Counted from the stretch's first letter, positions 35,596 through 44,503 are shown. The stretch: 64,000 nucleotides of DNA from Planococcus beigongshangi (GCF_016820495.1 NZ_JADHDU010000001.1:434257-498256), one strand, 5' to 3'. Numbers and translations: made by a program. The notes: generated from the letters alone by a model not told the origin.

Positions 35596-36899
35596 TGTTC
35601 TTCCAACTCCTCATTTATAGTGATAACTTTTTTGAACGCTTCATTAGATTCTTTTAAAGCAAGTGAAGCTTTTAATGGTTCATTTCTTTTTATATAGGTA
35701 TTTCCTAATAAAGTATAATAGAAACCTATTTCAAAATGTTTATTTTGAGCGGCAAATATGGGTTTGAGATTTTCATTAAGAATATTTTCAAATGCATTAA
35801 CTTCGTCATTCAATAAGTATGAGAGGCTCATGAATTCTGTATACACTTCTTTGAATAAATCATTTGACGGGCTAGATAAACTTAAATTTTTTTCATTAAT
35901 AATAGAATGTCCTTTATCCAATAATTTTCGGGCATTCTCTAAATCGTTTAATTCAATATAGCATTTTAACATTACACAATAACACAGCAAGATATCAGAT
36001 ATATATTCGTAAGGTTTGTAATGTAATGCATTTTTGAAATGGGTTAATGCCTTTTCAAAGTTTTGAAACTGAAAATAAAAGTAACCATAGTTATATTCGG
36101 TATCAAATTTTAAAGGGTCGTAATCGAGTTTATTGCTTATCATCAGAGCATTCTTGAAATGTTCTTTAGATTTTTTGAAATTACCCATTCTTTTTTCATT
36201 TATTGCAATTGTGAGATGGCATTCTACTATTCTTCTTGGTACAAATTCTTGTTGGTATATTTTTAAAGCCATTTCGGTATACTTCTTAGCTTGATTTATA
36301 TACCGGCATTGGGAAGCTGTAAGACCTATTGAATAATAAAGATCTCCTAATTCAGAATTAGATATAGTAGAAGGGACGATTTTATCGGCTGTAAGATAAG
36401 TTTTATGAGCTTGCTCTAGGTCGCCCAATATATAATTATAGTTCCCTAGATATTTATAAAATAAATAAAATTGTTCTTGATTCATGAATTCTTTAAAACG
36501 TTCGATTTCTTTAATTTTTACTTCTGCATTATCTAAATCTCCAGTAATAATGCAATATCGAATTTGTTGAATGCCATATTCTAATTCGATTTCTTCATTA
36601 GCGCTTAGTAAAGGATGATCATGAATGTCAGCATATTGTTCCATGATGTGAGCTCGGTTTTTAGGATGAAGCAATGAACTTTTAAAGTTTTTAACTAAGA
36701 CTTTACCTACCGGATTATCTTTAGTAGCTAGGGGTATCTCCAGTTTTTTACAGATTTTTTGAAGATCATCCAGCGAAGGTTCTTTTAATCCGGATTCGAT
36801 CTTTTTCAACTCGCGTACAGGAAGAATATTTGAAGCCAAATCTTCTAAGCTCATTCTCTTTTTGATACGGTTATATTTAATCCGCATTCCCGTGTCCAT
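35592..36899 (-). CDS. RRNPP-type XRE-TPR transcriptional regulator
   Basis: 435 residues. An N-terminal XRE helix-turn-helix (about 3-60: MRIKYNRIKKRMSLEDLASNIL, RELKKIESGLKEPSLDDLQKICKKL) is followed by an all-helical region of tetratricopeptide-like repeats (about 90-430; for example YYSIGLTASQCRYINQAKKYTEMALKIY and YNYGYFYFQFQNFEKALTHFKNAL). Size and layout resemble NprR-class peptide receptors more than the shorter PlcR. AAAGGAG with 7 nt spacing selects the ATG at 36899; the in-frame stretch to 37031 has no ribosome-binding site. The gene is AT-richer than its neighbours, a hint of transfer. A TATAAT-like -10 lies near 37047-37052. Confidence 0.85.
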   Translation of the reverse strand: MDTGMRIKYNRIKKRMSLEDLASNILPVRELKKIESGLKEPSLDDLQKICKKLEIPLATKDNPVGKVLVKNFKSSLLHPKNRAHIMEQYADIHDHPLLSANEEIELEYGIQQIRYCIITGDLDNAEVKIKEIERFKEFMNQEQFYLFYKYLGNYNYILGDLEQAHKTYLTADKIVPSTISNSELGDLYYSIGLTASQCRYINQAKKYTEMALKIYQQEFVPRRIVECHLTIAINEKRMGNFKKSKEHFKNALMISNKLDYDPLKFDTEYNYGYFYFQFQNFEKALTHFKNALHYKPYEYISDILLCYCVMLKCYIELNDLENARKLLDKGHSIINEKNLSLSSPSNDLFKEVYTEFMSLSYLLNDEVNAFENILNENLKPIFAAQNKHFEIGFYYTLLGNTYIKRNEPLKASLALKESNEAFKKVITINEELEEQ

Positions 36900-37207
36900 G
36901 GATTCTCTCCTTTCCGTTTGCATGGGCAGAATATCAACCATCCATGTAGGAGAGTTACTTTCAAACGTCTCCGAAACTTTTGAGATGTTTGAAGTAGAAA
37001 GATTGCTTAATACGATAGTTTCCGCCTCCACATCTTAAGTATACTTTTATTATATCTCTTTAATTACCATCTTAGCATCAATTTTCAAAATAAACTGCTA
37101 TTTTTATTATCTATGATTCGAGATATAACTAAAAGTGAAAGAATACCTATTTAACAGGAAAGTAAGCGCAATGTAAGGCTCATATTCCTTTTGATTTTTT
37201 TAGGAAA

Positions 37208-37234
37208 GTTTAGCATTTCCCGGGAAATGGGTAA
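37208..37234 (+). promoter_or_regulatory. Sigma-B-like promoter
   Basis: GTTTAG, 15 nt, GGGTAA, 39 nt upstream of the first YflT gene. The remainder of the 370-nt interval from 36900 holds the regulator's own promoter region and no further gene. Confidence 0.65.
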
Positions 37235-37272
37235 AGTACACTTAAGACTATTATCTTTTGGAGGTTCTGATT

Positions 37273-37881
37273 ATGAGTGGAGAAAAGAAAGTGTTGGCTG
37301 TCGTATTCTCGGAAGAGGACTTGAATAAGAAGATTGAGACCTTAAAGGCTGAAGGGTATAGAGAACAAGATTTGCATCTGGTGGCCGAGAGCAGCGACCG
37401 GTTGGCATCACTTGAAAATATGACTGGAGCGGAAGGCGAAGAAGTGAATTCGTTCAAAGATAAATTTAAAGGATTCATCACGGGAGAAGGCAGTATCCGT
37501 GAAGGTGTCAAATCGCTTGGTTTGGATGAACAGGAGACGGAGCGCTATACCTCGGATCTTGCTAAAGGCGGCATTCTGATTTATACAGAGACAGAACGGC
37601 AAGGTATTTTAGAAGCCATCAAAGCGGGAGAATTGAAAAACAACGGCAGGGAAACTCCTGAAGAGCAGCAGAATCGAGAGTTTGTGAACTCGGTTGATAA
37701 TAGCTTTGATGAGCAGGAAGACCGTTTTGCACGAGGTGAAACTTTCATGCAGGATCCGACTTTGGTGAAAGATGAAAGGCATGTCTCGTTTACTACTCAA
37801 CAGGATTCACAAGTTGAAAAAGCTAGAGGCGGCACAAGCGAAGCCGAGAAGCATTCAAATAGTGACAGTAAATATAAATGA
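37273..37881 (+). CDS. YflT-domain general stress protein
   Basis: 202 residues. The N-terminal YflT domain (about 5-100; VFSEEDLNKKIETLKAEGYREQDLHLVA, LAKGGILIYTE) is that of heat-induced stress protein YflT/general stress protein 17M; the C-terminal half is charged and probably disordered. GGAGG with 8 nt spacing selects the ATG at 37273 instead of 37258. A sigma-B-like promoter and terminator frame it as a single-gene stress unit. Confidence 0.87.
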   Translation: MSGEKKVLAVVFSEEDLNKKIETLKAEGYREQDLHLVAESSDRLASLENMTGAEGEEVNSFKDKFKGFITGEGSIREGVKSLGLDEQETERYTSDLAKGGILIYTETERQGILEAIKAGELKNNGRETPEEQQNREFVNSVDNSFDEQEDRFARGETFMQDPTLVKDERHVSFTTQQDSQVEKARGGTSEAEKHSNSDSKYK

Positions 37882-37885
37882 GTGG

Positions 37886-37917
37886 AGCCCTTCCTTGCTA
37901 AAAGGAAGGGCTTTTAT
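37886..37917 (+). terminator. Rho-independent terminator
   Basis: AGCCCTTCC pairs with GGAAGGGCT, followed by TTTATATT. Confidence 0.85.
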
Positions 37918-37946
37918 ATTACAGACAGTTTTAGTTATTGGGCCAG

Positions 37947-37973
37947 GTTTTATTTTTCCGAAGTTTCGGGTAA
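37947..37973 (+). promoter_or_regulatory. Sigma-B-like promoter
   Basis: GTTTTA, 15 nt, GGGTAA, the same geometry as the promoter of the preceding YflT gene; 39 nt upstream of the next one. Confidence 0.65.
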
Positions 37974-38011
37974 ACAAGAGGAAAGACGAATAAACAGGAG
38001 GCTGATATGGA

Positions 38012-39040
38012 ATGGAATCGACGAATAGAGAATTCGAATTGGTGTACAGCCAGGAAGAAATGGAACAACGCATAGAGCAATTGAAAATGCATGGGTACAG
38101 TGAGAAGGATATTCATGTGCTTGCAAGGGATAAAGATATATTTAATTCTTATCCAAGCAATTCTGATGTGGAAAAACATGGAGCTGAGTCATTCGGCAGC
38201 AAATTCAGATCATTCTTCAGTGGGGACGATGCGGTGCACACGCAGTTAAGAGGTTTGGAACTCGATCAGACATCCATCGACAGATTCAGTGAAGACATTA
38301 AGAGAGGGGCCATCCTGCTTTATACGGAAGGCGGTTCCTACAACCGTGAAAGAGAAAATACATCCTCTTTCGGTGATGATACGAGAGGTGTGGACAGCGA
38401 CGCAGATAAACGCAATACAGCGTTTGCCCCATTTGGCAGAGACATCGAACGGGACGGCGAAAGATTCAATGACGATAAAATAAGGGACAAGGATGTAAGG
38501 GCTGACCTTAAAAATGATGAAAGAGAAGAGGCACCCGGAATTTCGCCTCGTACGATCCAGGAAGATTCTGATAAAATCTATACTACCGAAGTACGCCGTG
38601 AAGATCAGCACGGTGAACGCGGATACAGCCATCAGTCGAAAGACTCGAGATTGGATGGTGAAAATATTCATCCGACTACAGATGCAAAACCCGAAGATGA
38701 AGGGTCTATCAAAGAAAAAAGCTTTGATCATGAACCTCAATTGGAGTCGGATGCCCAACAGGACGACTTAAATCGGGAAGATGGCATTAACCGACGTCAG
38801 GACGAGCCATCGCCTGGAGTAGATCCGAACCTGGGGCCAGCTCCTTTCGGCAGAGATTCGGAAGAAGAGAAGTTAATCAGGGATTCTTATGACGACAGCG
38901 ATAGAGGCGTCGATGATCCGAAACATACACTGGATGGCCATGACGATGTCGATAATCGCCATAATCCTCGTGATGTACGCCCATTCCACGAAGATGTCCA
39001 AAAGAAAACATCCACACCACCAACACCAAGATTGTATTAA
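38012..39040 (+). CDS. YflT-domain protein with long disordered tail
   Basis: 342 residues. An N-terminal YflT domain (about 7-110; LVYSQEEMEQRIEQLKMHGYSEKDIHVLARD, RGAILLYTEGG) precedes a tail of about 230 residues rich in Asp, Glu, Arg and Lys with low hydrophobicity. The tail carries a repeated APFGRD(I/S)E motif near residues 135 and 285, and an NRHNPRD... end. AGGAGG about 9 nt upstream supports the ATG at 38012. Paralogue of the preceding gene; the tail looks like a hydrophilin-type addition for desiccation or osmotic stress (inference). Confidence 0.82.
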   Translation: MESTNREFELVYSQEEMEQRIEQLKMHGYSEKDIHVLARDKDIFNSYPSNSDVEKHGAESFGSKFRSFFSGDDAVHTQLRGLELDQTSIDRFSEDIKRGAILLYTEGGSYNRERENTSSFGDDTRGVDSDADKRNTAFAPFGRDIERDGERFNDDKIRDKDVRADLKNDEREEAPGISPRTIQEDSDKIYTTEVRREDQHGERGYSHQSKDSRLDGENIHPTTDAKPEDEGSIKEKSFDHEPQLESDAQQDDLNREDGINRRQDEPSPGVDPNLGPAPFGRDSEEEKLIRDSYDDSDRGVDDPKHTLDGHDDVDNRHNPRDVRPFHEDVQKKTSTPPTPRLY

Positions 39041-39060
39041 TGGACAGTTACTGCGATAGT

Positions 39061-39098
39061 AAAAAGATTCCACTCATGTACGTGAGTGGAATCTTTTT
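39061..39098 (+). terminator. Rho-independent terminator
   Basis: A 16-bp perfect stem (39061-39076 with 39083-39098), ending in a T run. Confidence 0.9.
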
Positions 39099-39117
39099 TG
39101 CCTGAAAATAGAAAGAA

Positions 39118-39139
39118 GAACCGGTCGCAGGGACCGGTT
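39118..39139 (-). terminator. Terminator of csbD
   Basis: GAACCGGTC pairs with GACCGGTTC around a 4-nt loop just past the csbD stop; on the minus strand T-rich sequence follows. Confidence 0.75.
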
Positions 39140-39144
39140 CAATC

Positions 39145-39333
39145 TTATTTATCTTTATTCATTTTATTTTTAAAATCACCGACAGCTTCCTGGAAGTCGC
39201 CTTTGGTTTTATCCATTTTTCCTTCACGCTGCATCTTCTTGTCGTCGGTTGCATTACCGACTTGATCCTTCAATTCACCTTTGCCTTTACTGACGGCACT
39301 TTTTACTTTATCTGAAAACCCATCTTTGCTCAT
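39145..39333 (-). CDS. csbD: CsbD-family stress protein
   Basis: A 62-residue hydrophilic, helical protein with the CsbD signature: SKGKGELKDQVGNATDDKKMQREGKMDKTKGDFQEAVGDFK. CsbD proteins are sigma-B-controlled in B. subtilis; their biochemical role is unknown. GAGGAGG is about 8 nt before the ATG, and a near-consensus sigma-B promoter lies upstream on the minus strand (39369-39394). Confidence 0.93.
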   Translation of the reverse strand: MSKDGFSDKVKSAVSKGKGELKDQVGNATDDKKMQREGKMDKTKGDFQEAVGDFKNKMNKDK

Positions 39334-39368
39334 CTATTTTTCCTCCTCATAATACTATTACCCTTTAT

Positions 39369-39394
39369 ATACCCTTTTTTCCGGCAGTTAAAAC
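39369..39394 (-). promoter_or_regulatory. Sigma-B-like promoter of csbD
   Basis: On the minus strand, GTTTTA (39389-39394), 14 nt, GGGTAT (39369-39374), 36 nt before the csbD start. The -10 is perfect, and the family is known to be sigma-B-dependent. Confidence 0.75.
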
Positions 39395-39418
39395 GTAATA
39401 GCGCTGGAATGAAAATAA

Positions 39419-39447
39419 AAGGACTATCAGTTTTCACTGATAGCCCT
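39419..39447 (-). terminator. Terminator overlapping a gene's 3' end
   Basis: GGGCTATCAG pairs with CTGATAGTCC on the minus strand, with TTTTATTTT after it. The 5' arm encodes the last codons (GYQ-stop) of the 39434 gene. Confidence 0.75.
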
Positions 39448-39742
39448 TTTTTACAGGCTGGCTGCTAATGGCATTTAAGGTTTCCTTAGCGGTTTTCTGT
39501 ATGCTGATGCAAAGATCTTCTTCTGCTAATCGATGCAAAGTTGTGAGTGGTGTGAACGAGTTTTTCGCGACACTTTCTCTGACTTCGGCATGCTGGTCCA
39601 TGGATAGGTCGACAAGTAATCCTGCACTAGTAATAGATTTTGCGAGTTCGGCGCGTTCTTTTGCCGTCATTTTTAAGACAGCTGCTTCATCCCGACCTGT
39701 CCAATCCGTTAACTGAGTGTAAAATTGCATATTACCATTCAT
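39434..39742 (-). CDS. Hypothetical, HEAT-like repeat protein
   Basis: 102 residues, helical and soluble. The middle (ELAKSITSAGLLVDLSMDQHAEVRESVAKNSFTPLTTLHRLAEED) has the spacing of variant HEAT/leucine-rich-variant repeats (helix, D-x-x-x-x-VR, helix). Not assigned to a named family. GGGGTG lies about 10 nt before the ATG. Single-gene unit; function unknown. Confidence 0.65.
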   Translation of the reverse strand: MNGNMQFYTQLTDWTGRDEAAVLKMTAKERAELAKSITSAGLLVDLSMDQHAEVRESVAKNSFTPLTTLHRLAEEDLCISIQKTAKETLNAISSQPVKKGYQ

Positions 39743-39877
39743 GCGTTGAAAGCACCCCTAAAATTCATAATATTCTTACTAAGGAATATTATAGCACGTT
39801 ATCATTAAAAAAGCATCAAATGATTATGCGAAATTGCCTAAGGACATCAAAAAAATATTGGGACTCAAGGCATTGGG

Positions 39878-40777
39878 TTATTTTTGGATGAGCGATGCTT
39901 TCCAATTGGACATATCAGGCTGAGGATCGAGCAAATTCTCCTTAGGGAAGATGAACGTCCAAGGCTTTGAAGTATTTCTTTTAACAATAAAATCTTTTAA
40001 ATCAAAAACGCCTTTGGCCACTACAGAGTCACTTGCATCTCTTACTTCGAGCGGGAATTTAATCAGTTGGATGTTCTTTTTACTGCCATTACTTATAAAC
40101 AATGAGATGGCAAGGCCGCCTTCTTGTGTAAAATTTGATTGGAAGCCTGTGATATTCACCTGATTTTTTTTCAGTGGTGGCAACGAATCTACCAGATCAG
40201 CTAATTTTTTTTGATCATCAACTGAAAGCTTTTCTTTCCATTCATTGTCTAGGTCCAATGAATGCGCCTGCAGAGCTGTTAAATCAAAAGCTAGTTTCCA
40301 GCCATCAGAAGGAATTTCGTCTACTGTAATACTGTGTTCCGGAAACTCAAATACCCAAGGAACATTGGAATTTGCAGGGATCTCCCCAATTTTTGATAGG
40401 TCAAATTCATGGGAAGCCACAATATTCTCTTTTTTATCCAATAATAATAGTTCAGTGGTACCCAGGTTAATAGACTGGTTTATAGAGGAACGAACAAAGG
40501 CTTCGATGTTCCAGACTTTCCTCTTTGAACTGGTGTTGATCGAAATACCGTCCAATGAAATTTGGCTAGGTTTTAAAGGTGGAAGTTCATTTGATAGAAA
40601 TCGTAATACATATTCCTGCTCTTTTTCGAACTTCCATTCAGATGGAAGATAGAGTGAAGGTTTTATTGATTCTTTATCTTTATGAGATTCGACCACATCA
40701 TCCATCAAACTTGAAGAATCCAGAGTCGAACCTACTCCCGTCTTTTCCTTTTTATTAAAAAATGGAAATAAGTTCAT
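39878..40777 (-). CDS. slaP: Accessory Sec system S-layer assembly protein SlaP
   Basis: 299 residues, no signal peptide. After a variable N-terminus there are two related halves (about 64-146 and 212-292), each beginning LPPLK-x-x-Q-(I/V)-x-(I/L) and ending PW-(V/T)-F-x-FP, the duplicated SLAP domain. In Bacillus anthracis the SlaP partner works with SecA2 to export S-layer proteins. Here the ATG overlaps the secA2 stop by one base (TAATG), so production is coupled. No S-layer (SLH) protein gene lies in the window. Confidence 0.85.
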   Translation of the reverse strand: MNLFPFFNKKEKTGVGSTLDSSSLMDDVVESHKDKESIKPSLYLPSEWKFEKEQEYVLRFLSNELPPLKPSQISLDGISINTSSKRKVWNIEAFVRSSINQSINLGTTELLLLDKKENIVASHEFDLSKIGEIPANSNVPWVFEFPEHSITVDEIPSDGWKLAFDLTALQAHSLDLDNEWKEKLSVDDQKKLADLVDSLPPLKKNQVNITGFQSNFTQEGGLAISLFISNGSKKNIQLIKFPLEVRDASDSVVAKGVFDLKDFIVKRNTSKPWTFIFPKENLLDPQPDMSNWKASLIQK

Positions 40778-43134
40778 TAATTTTCCTCCTTCTTTCTTGC
40801 TGCTAATTGGCGCATGGTTTTCAAAGTCACTGAAACCACTTGATAACGGAAATTTTCAAAGTTTCGGGTAAAAAGTTCAAGTCCCTCGCGTTGGTAAATG
40901 CGCATTGGATCTTCTTGCTGGTAATGACGCAGTCCAATCCCTTCTTTTAGATGGGTCATGCTTTCGAGATTTTTCACCCACATGGCATCGATTTGAGAGA
41001 CAGATGCTCTTGTAAAAATCTTCAGGAAATTTTCATCATTTTCATAATCAGATGCCATATCCAGACCCTCTTTCACACATTTATCTGCAAGAGTAATAAT
41101 TTGTTTTCTAGTTGGTTTTTCATTTGGGATGATTACAGGCTGGCTATATAATTCCTCTAAAGAACGTTTAAGGAGTTTAATGTCGTCTTCTGTAAAATCT
41201 TCAGGCAAAAGTTTGAAAATCTGGTATTCTGTGCTCCCTTTTAACATTGATTTTAATACAGCTGTAAATTCATGGCCGGATAGAAGGCGGTCTCGCAAAT
41301 CAAACACGATTTTTCTTTGTTCATTAATGACATCATCGAGTTTAAGATTATATTCCCTCATAGAAAAATGGGATCCTTCTACAATCCGTTGAGTTCTTTC
41401 GATCAACTCGTTGACATTTTTGTTTAAAATTTTGCCGCTTTCATCGAATGACATTTTCTTTTTGAACTTTTCAATATCGTCTTTGGCAAACCTTCTGAAC
41501 ATATCGTCTTCCAAGGAAATCAAAAATTGAGTGGACCCGGGGTCACCCTGACGGCCAGACCGGCCTCTTAACTGATTGTCGATTCGTCTGTTCTCATGTT
41601 TTTCTGTGCCGATTACATGGAGGCCACCGATTTCAGCGACGCCTTCCCCAAGTACAATATCCGTTCCACGGCCGGCCATATTGGTGGCAATGGTTATTTG
41701 TCCTTTTTGCCCAGCCTGTGAAATCAAGTGAACTTCCTGCTCGACACTTTTCGCATTCAATAGTTGAAACGGTAAATTCGCTTCACGCAGATATCCGGCT
41801 GCATCTTCGGATTGTAAAATGGATGTAGTCCCGATTAAAACTGGCTGTCCAACCTTGTGTTTCGATTCGACTTCTTTGACTAAAGCTTTATACTTTTGAT
41901 CAGCTGTCACGTAGACTTCATCAGGCATGTCAACCCGGGCACGCGGTTTATTAGTTGGAATTTGAACTACATCCATGTTGTAAACTTCCCGAAACTCCTT
42001 TTCCTGAGTTTTGGCGGTTCCTGTCATACCGCATAGCATAGGATACATTCTGAAATAATTCTGTATTGTAACTTGGGACATGGCTTTGTTTTCCAGTGTA
42101 TTTTCAAGATTTTCCTTCGCTTCGATTGCCTGATGGAGTCCATCTGACAATGTGCGGCCTTCCATGGTTCTTCCAGTGAACATATCGACTAAGAGTATTT
42201 TACCTTCTTCAATAATATAGTCTATGTCACGTTTGAAAATCACGTGGGCACGAACAGCATTTATCACATAATGATAGAGTGTCTGATGTTCCAGTTCATA
42301 TAAGTTTTCAACCCCAAAGGCAGCTTCAACTTTTTCGATGCCCTTATCAGTCAATGAAGTAGCTTTTGTTTCTTCATCAAAATCAAAATCCTCGCCCACT
42401 TTAAATCGTGAAGCTAAGATGGAGGCGATTCGATGCAACTCTGTATTAGCTGGAGTCTGACCAGCAATGATCAATGGAGTCTTGGCTTCATCTATCAGCA
42501 CACTGTCAACTTCATCGATTATCGCAAAGTTGAATGGACGCTGTACTTTTTGGGAAATGGATTCCACCATATTGTCCCTTAAATAATCGAATCCGAATTC
42601 AGTGCCGACACCATATGTGATGTCCGAATTATATGCCTGCTGTTTTTCTGTTTGATCCATAAGAGGGAGATTCAATCCGATTGTAAGACCCAGAAAATCA
42701 TGGATTTTGCCAATTTGATCGAAATCTCTTTTAGCGAGATATTCATTCACTGTGATGATGTGGACGCCTTTGCCTTCCAAAGCCCGGGCATAAGCAGGGA
42801 GCGAAGCCACAAGCGTTTTACCTTCTCCCGTAGGCATTTCTGCTATATTTCCTTCGGCTAGTGCAAGGCCACCCATCAATTGGACATCGAAATGACGCAT
42901 ATTCAGTACCCGTTTTGACGCTTCGCGGACAACTGCGAACGCGTCAGGGAGGATTTGAGGGAACTTCTTGCCATTCTTTAAGTCCTCTTTAAATAGAAAA
43001 GTCATATTCCGGAGTTCTGAATCCGACATTTTTTCATAATGGGCTTCGAGAGCATTGATCTTCTTAATGATGGATTCATATTTTTTTATATTTTTAAGTG
43101 CGGGATTGTTTAAGCGGTTTAAAATAGACAGCAT
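40777..43134 (-). CDS. secA2: Accessory preprotein translocase ATPase SecA2
   Basis: 785 residues. The DEAD motor has Walker A MPTGEGKT, VIDEVDSVLIDEAKTPLI, the preprotein cross-linking region, and [15 protein letters not shown] and [17 protein letters not shown] in motor 2. It lacks the C-terminal zinc-binding tail found in the housekeeping SecA at 53838. AAGGAG with 8 nt spacing selects the ATG at 43134. Together with slaP it forms a two-gene export unit on the minus strand, ahead of the divergent tagO. Confidence 0.93.
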   Translation of the reverse strand: MLSILNRLNNPALKNIKKYESIIKKINALEAHYEKMSDSELRNMTFLFKEDLKNGKKFPQILPDAFAVVREASKRVLNMRHFDVQLMGGLALAEGNIAEMPTGEGKTLVASLPAYARALEGKGVHIITVNEYLAKRDFDQIGKIHDFLGLTIGLNLPLMDQTEKQQAYNSDITYGVGTEFGFDYLRDNMVESISQKVQRPFNFAIIDEVDSVLIDEAKTPLIIAGQTPANTELHRIASILASRFKVGEDFDFDEETKATSLTDKGIEKVEAAFGVENLYELEHQTLYHYVINAVRAHVIFKRDIDYIIEEGKILLVDMFTGRTMEGRTLSDGLHQAIEAKENLENTLENKAMSQVTIQNYFRMYPMLCGMTGTAKTQEKEFREVYNMDVVQIPTNKPRARVDMPDEVYVTADQKYKALVKEVESKHKVGQPVLIGTTSILQSEDAAGYLREANLPFQLLNAKSVEQEVHLISQAGQKGQITIATNMAGRGTDIVLGEGVAEIGGLHVIGTEKHENRRIDNQLRGRSGRQGDPGSTQFLISLEDDMFRRFAKDDIEKFKKKMSFDESGKILNKNVNELIERTQRIVEGSHFSMREYNLKLDDVINEQRKIVFDLRDRLLSGHEFTAVLKSMLKGSTEYQIFKLLPEDFTEDDIKLLKRSLEELYSQPVIIPNEKPTRKQIITLADKCVKEGLDMASDYENDENFLKIFTRASVSQIDAMWVKNLESMTHLKEGIGLRHYQQEDPMRIYQREGLELFTRNFENFRYQVVSVTLKTMRQLAARKKEEN

Positions 43135-43378
43135 TAATATTTCTCCTTTTTTAAGCACTGATGCTCAATTATTTTAACAAACATTTCTTATTAACACCAT
43201 AGCGCAACTATAAACTGAAGCTTTTAATTTTCAGAATCGACTAAAAGGAAAAGGAGGGGTAGAAAGACACAGCAAGTTGTCCGAGATTAAAGTTTATTTA
43301 TTACCCGATTTGTGATATCATTATTGTGAATTAATATGTAATTTTTAATATGATGAAGTTATTTTAAGGAGGAAAAAC

Positions 43379-44455
43379 ATGCTGTACCTTACATTGGTCC
43401 TGGCATTTCTCGCTTCGATTGTCTTGACTCCAATTGTTAAACGGCTTGCTTTCCGTATCGGCGCAGTTGACCGGCCGAATTACAGAAAGGTGCATGCCAG
43501 AATTATGCCAAGGTTGGGCGGATTAGCGATATTCGGCTCGTTCCTTATCGCATATTTTGTGTTAAGACCTGTTGATCCGATATCCAATGCAGTTGAACCT
43601 GCTTTCATACCGATTACGACCGCCATCATCATAGGGGCGTTCATCATAATTATCACCGGTGTTCTGGACGATATGCTCGAAATTACTGCAAAAGCCAAAA
43701 TGCTCGGCCAATTACTTGCGGCTTCGATCGTGGTAATCGGTGGAGGGCTTGAGATTTCATTCATCAACCTTCCGTTTGGCGGAGAAATCGGTTTTGGTTA
43801 TTTCAGTATTCCATTGACCATCATCTGGATCATTGCCATCACCAATGCCATCAACCTTATCGATGGTCTGGATGGATTGGCTGCCGGCGTTTCGACAATT
43901 GCGCTCATTACTTTATCAGTTATGGCATTTATCATGGGGGATATTTTCGTCATGTCGACAGCTGCCATTCTAGCGGCGAGTTCGATGGGCTTCCTATTCT
44001 ATAATTTCCATCCCGCTAAGATTTTCATGGGGGATACAGGGGCGTTGTTCCTGGGCTTCATGATTTCAGTACTGGCCCTGATGGGTTTCAAAAACGTCAC
44101 AATGGTGGCATTGATCATTCCGGTCATCATGCTCGGCGTTCCGATTTCAGATACGTTCTTTGCAATCGTGAGGCGTGTTCGTGAAAAGCAGCCGATTTCC
44201 GCTGCAGATAAATCGCATCTTCACCATTGCCTGTTGAATATCGGTTTCTCCCATAGGCAAACGGTGTTGATCATCTATGGAATTGCAGCTTTGTTCGGCC
44301 TTGCAGCTCTGTTATTCTCACAAGCGACTTTGTGGGGAGGGATTCTTTTATTAGGTGTCATGCTTCTCGCGATTGAAATATTCGTGGAAGTTGTAGGCCT
44401 TGCAGGAAAGAATTATCGTCCATTGATCAACTTGGTTAAAATGATGGGAAAATAA
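43379..44455 (+). CDS. tagO: Undecaprenyl-phosphate GlcNAc-1-phosphate transferase TagO
   Basis: A 358-residue polytopic (about 10-11 helices) enzyme of the MraY/WecA family that starts wall teichoic-acid synthesis by linking GlcNAc-1-P to undecaprenyl phosphate. Motifs: MPRLGG near residue 44, the Asp pair in GVLDDMLE, NAINLIDGLDGLAAG, FMGDTGALFLGF and the cytoplasmic SHLHHCLL. AAGGAGG lies 7 nt before the ATG. As in B. subtilis, it sits near lytR and degSU. Confidence 0.93.
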   Translation: MLYLTLVLAFLASIVLTPIVKRLAFRIGAVDRPNYRKVHARIMPRLGGLAIFGSFLIAYFVLRPVDPISNAVEPAFIPITTAIIIGAFIIIITGVLDDMLEITAKAKMLGQLLAASIVVIGGGLEISFINLPFGGEIGFGYFSIPLTIIWIIAITNAINLIDGLDGLAAGVSTIALITLSVMAFIMGDIFVMSTAAILAASSMGFLFYNFHPAKIFMGDTGALFLGFMISVLALMGFKNVTMVALIIPVIMLGVPISDTFFAIVRRVREKQPISAADKSHLHHCLLNIGFSHRQTVLIIYGIAALFGLAALLFSQATLWGGILLLGVMLLAIEIFVEVVGLAGKNYRPLINLVKMMGK

Positions 44456-44492
44456 AAAACTGACCGCAAAGCGATTTGTGGTCAGTTTTTTT
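44456..44492 (+). terminator. Rho-independent terminator of tagO
   Basis: AAAACTGACC pairs with GGTCAGTTTT, followed by a T run. Confidence 0.85.
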
Positions 44493-44503
44493 ATGGCAAT
44501 AAA

